Source: Acidobacteriaceae bacterium
GTDB taxonomy: Bacteria; Acidobacteriota; Terriglobia; Terriglobales; Acidobacteriaceae
Assembly (NCBI GenBank): GCA_030040175.1
Contig: JASHUF010000482.1
Coordinates: 1-6,654, forward strand
Reading direction: 5' to 3'
DNA: 6,654 nt
The notes below the pieces were generated by a model. It did not search any database and was not told where the DNA came from. It worked only from the letters and a program-made list of their open reading frames with translations. Both the position numbers and the translations under genes were made by a program. Below, in pieces: positions 5,295 to 6,654 of this stretch (position 1 is the first letter of the stretch; the number at the start of each line of letters is the position of its first letter).

Positions 5295-5716
5295 GCTTCA
5301 CCTCTAAACTCCGCAAAAATCTCCGGCGTCTCATACACCCGCACCCGGCTCAGCTTCGCGCTGCCCGCTTCATTCACCTTCGCCTCCAGCCGCTTCCAGG
5401 CCGCGATAGCGATATTCTCCGTGGTCGGAATCAGCCCTCCCGCCTTGAATTCCTCCACCTCCAGGTTCAAGTGCCGGTGATCGTAGACAGAAAGCACCTC
5501 GCGCTCCATTACACCCTTCAGCCACTTCAGATCCACCACAAATCCTGTCACCGGATCGGGCTCGCCCGCCACCGTAACCTCGAGCGTGTAATTGTGCCCG
5601 TGCCCGTTCAAGTTGGCGCACCGCCCGAAGACCTGCTCATTCTTTTCCGCGGACCAGGCTTCGTTCCAGTAGTAATGCGAGGCGGAGAACGTGGCCCGCC
5701 GGGTCAAGAAAATCAT
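5291..5716 (-). CDS. 6-pyruvoyl-tetrahydropterin synthase / QueD superfamily protein, copy A
   Basis: A 141-residue paralogue of the next gene, transcribed first. Numbering from ATG 5716, it has His14 (FSASHYY), catalytic Cys33, and zinc-binding His39 and His41 in GRCANLNGHGHNY. Asp79-His80 (YDHRHLNLE), PTTEN near 97-101 and Glu129 (VYETPE) complete the active site. Like its partner it shows Cys-x5-HGH spacing and the DPVTGFVVDL stretch. The two copies differ clearly in sequence, especially around 15-30 and in the last 30 residues, so this is not a recent duplication. I chose ATG at 5716-5714 because GAGG lies five bases upstream; a TTG one codon earlier is too close to that site. A hairpin repeat and a long inverted repeat lie upstream. 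The product may be 6-pyruvoyl-tetrahydropterin, carboxytetrahydropterin or another pterin. Confidence 0.9.
   Translation of the reverse strand: MIFLTRRATFSASHYYWNEAWSAEKNEQVFGRCANLNGHGHNYTLEVTVAGEPDPVTGFVVDLKWLKGVMEREVLSVYDHRHLNLEVEEFKAGGLIPTTENIAIAAWKRLEAKVNEAGSAKLSRVRVYETPEIFAEFRGEA
5299..5305 (-). promoter_or_regulatory. Shine-Dalgarno site inside the end of PTPS copy A, for PTPS copy B
   Basis: AGAGGTG on the minus strand, inside the last codons of the upstream gene, ends four bases before the GTG at 5294-5292, whose last two bases start the upstream TGA. This supports the GTG start and coupling of the two PTPS genes. Confidence 0.7.
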
Positions 5717-5775
5717 CAATTCCTCACCTCACAGATGCGCAGCGTAAGCAAGCCGTTACATAAAATCGAAAACCG

Positions 5776-5826
5776 CTGTCATCCTGAGCGAGTCCGTCGT
5801 CAGACGGACGAGTCGAAGGACCTGCA
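5776..5826 (+). repeat. Dispersed hairpin repeat, copy 2 (upstream of PTPS copy A)
   Basis: A 51-bp element with the same ends and orientation as the copy at 4817-4866. Its central stem is GTCCGTC (5792-5798) / GACGGAC (5803-5809) with loop GTCA. Relative to copy 1 the sixth stem pair is T-A instead of C-G, changed on both sides, so pairing is kept. It ends five bases before the inverted repeat arm at 5831 and begins 59 bp upstream of the PTPS copy A ATG. On the minus strand its edge supplies ATGACA, with TGTAAC 16 bp beyond; that could be a weak promoter, but I do not call it. Confidence 0.75.
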
Positions 5827-5882
5827 TTTCCCTGCCCCATCCTGTCGGCTTCCGTCTGTCGACAGGATGGGAAGGCATGCAG
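5822..5882. repeat. Long inverted repeat downstream of the glycosyltransferase gene
   Basis: A perfect 12-bp stem, CCCATCCTGTCG (5836-5847) / CGACAGGATGGG (5860-5871), has a 12-base loop. It is nested inside a second 6-bp pair, CTGCAT (5822-5827) / ATGCAG (5877-5882). It lies 11 bases past the glycosyltransferase stop codon and could end that transcript. No U-run follows on the minus strand, so a simple intrinsic terminator is not proven. Confidence 0.65.
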
Positions 5883-5893
5883 CGCGAGCAGCT

Positions 5894-6654
5894 CTACGTC
5901 CCATAACTCCGCCCCTTCCAGCTTACGCGCTTCCGCACGCGATGCTGAAACCAGCTCCGGTAAAGGAGCGCCACAAAGAGCGGCAGTCCCAGCGGCGAAA
6001 GGAGGCAATCCACAAAGGAAAAATGCGACTTGGCCACGCGCAGGTAAAAACGAATGAGCGTGCGCACCCACAGCAGAGCGAAAAGCCAGCCCGCGCCCAG
6101 CCACTCGAGCGAGTGCGCCGCCAGCCGCGCGTTCCAAAGCTCGTACGCCAGAACGGGCAATCCAAAGAGAAGAAGAAAGTCGAGCGCCCGCCAGAAGGCG
6201 AGGGTGAGCGCATTGTTGAACAAGAGCGCCAGATTCTTCGTCCATCCCTCGATGAGAGCCGAAGTAGACCGGTACATCCGCGTGGAGACGGCGTCTTCGG
6301 CATAGCGAAAGCGCAGGCCCACGCGGCGCTTCTTGGCCAGAAACGCGAGCTCCACGTCCTCGAGCACCTTGCCGGCCACGCTCAGGTGCCCGCCCATGCG
6401 GCGATAGGCCTCGCGCTCGACGAGAAGAAATTGCCCGTTGGCCGCGGCGATGCGCTGCGCCGGATCGGAGACCTTGGCCGGCGGATAAGCCAGGGCCAGC
6501 TCGCTGAAGACGAGCGGCATGAGCGTGCGCTGCGCCACTCCGCTCACCAGTTGCCGCGGCGAGTAGCTCAAAACCCCCGCGTGGTGCCGCTCGGCCTCAT
6601 GCAGAGCGCGGCGCAGGTCGCCCGGCTCGTGCACCGTGTCCGCATCGGTAAACA
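5894..6654 (-). CDS. Family 2 glycosyltransferase, membrane-anchored (5' end outside window)
   Basis: An inner-membrane GT2-type glycosyltransferase that transfers sugar from a nucleotide-sugar to an unknown acceptor on the cytoplasmic face. The first ~90 residues or so, with the nucleotide-binding start of the GT-A fold, lie beyond the right edge. The visible part begins FTDADTVHEPG, which holds the metal-binding DxD-type motif. AANGQFLLVEREAYRRMGGH and VLEDVELAFLAKK follow, with the acidic ED pair expected to include the catalytic base, then STRMYRSTSALIEGWTKN, the position of the QxxRW-like motif. The C-terminal ~115 residues hold three or four hydrophobic segments (around FLLLFGLPVLAY, GWLFALLWV, LLSPLGLPLFVALLY) and a basic tail. 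The pattern resembles hopanoid- and carotenoid-associated GT2 proteins, but no such genes are in view. It ends at TAG 5896-5894; inverted repeats separate it from the PTPS genes. Confidence 0.88.
   Translation of the reverse strand, partial: FTDADTVHEPGDLRRALHEAERHHAGVLSYSPRQLVSGVAQRTLMPLVFSELALAYPPAKVSDPAQRIAAANGQFLLVEREAYRRMGGHLSVAGKVLEDVELAFLAKKRRVGLRFRYAEDAVSTRMYRSTSALIEGWTKNLALLFNNALTLAFWRALDFLLLFGLPVLAYELWNARLAAHSLEWLGAGWLFALLWVRTLIRFYLRVAKSHFSFVDCLLSPLGLPLFVALLYRSWFQHRVRKRVSWKGRSYGT

Noticed and set aside
4083..5480. A 465-codon open frame on the plus strand, longer than the genes it overlaps
   Set aside because: It runs antisense to folE and the PTPS pair, which carry complete family motifs. 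Its translation is rich in Arg, His, Leu and Ala with no recognisable domain, as expected from the shadow of GC-rich genes.
4887..5716. Calling the two PTPS-family genes queD and the region a queuosine locus
   Set aside because: The Cys-x5-HGH spacing in both copies and the absence of queC, queE and queF in view argue against a firm queD label. The possibility is kept as an alternative.

Overview
The window looks like chromosomal DNA of a GC-rich Gram-negative bacterium, most likely an Acidobacteriota member of the Terriglobia/Acidobacteriaceae kind. This is an inference. It rests on an Oar-like TonB-dependent receptor with an N-terminal carboxypeptidase-regulatory-like domain (a family greatly expanded in that phylum), on copies of a dispersed hairpin repeat beginning TGTCATCCTGAGCG, and on the overall base composition. 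All seven genes are housekeeping or cell-envelope types. I saw no transposase, phage gene, CRISPR array, tRNA or rRNA.

Layout from left to right. (1) 1-1247, minus: N-terminal 415 residues of an outer-membrane TonB-dependent receptor whose 3' end lies outside the window. (2) 1248-1431: divergent intergenic region with two operator-like palindromes 27 bp apart, and a -10-like hexamer placed so that the next gene may be leaderless. (3) 1432-2058, plus: TesA-type SGNH/GDSL hydrolase with a signal peptide. (4) 2056-2200: a mirrored array of TAGCTTC-type heptads around a second nested stem, lying exactly between two convergent stop codons. (5) 2205-3083, minus: truB. (6) 3215-4060, plus: CHAD-domain protein, divergent from truB and convergent with folE. 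(7) 4131-4763, minus: folE. (8) 4887-5294 and 5291-5716, minus: two tandem, translationally coupled 6-pyruvoyl-tetrahydropterin synthase (PTPS/QueD superfamily) paralogues. (9) 5894-6654, minus: C-terminal part of a membrane-anchored family 2 glycosyltransferase whose start lies off the right edge.

The clearest functional unit is the pterin cluster: two PTPS-type enzymes followed downstream by GTP cyclohydrolase I. FolE makes 7,8-dihydroneopterin triphosphate and PTPS enzymes act on that product. Both PTPS copies keep the full catalytic set and the Cys-x5-His-Gly-His spacing of the biopterin-type enzyme, not the Cys-x3-His-Gly-His spacing of QueD. A tetrahydrobiopterin-like or other non-queuosine pterin is therefore a reasonable hypothesis. 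Two nearly identical hairpin repeats, in the same orientation, bracket exactly the PTPS pair. Each lies 50-60 bp upstream of a pterin-gene start codon, and their stems differ by a compensatory base-pair change.

The most unusual non-coding feature is the heptad inverted repeat between tesA and truB. No clearly new multi-gene system is visible. The second-look items are the heptad array, the repeat-bracketed PTPS duplication and the paired operator-like sites.
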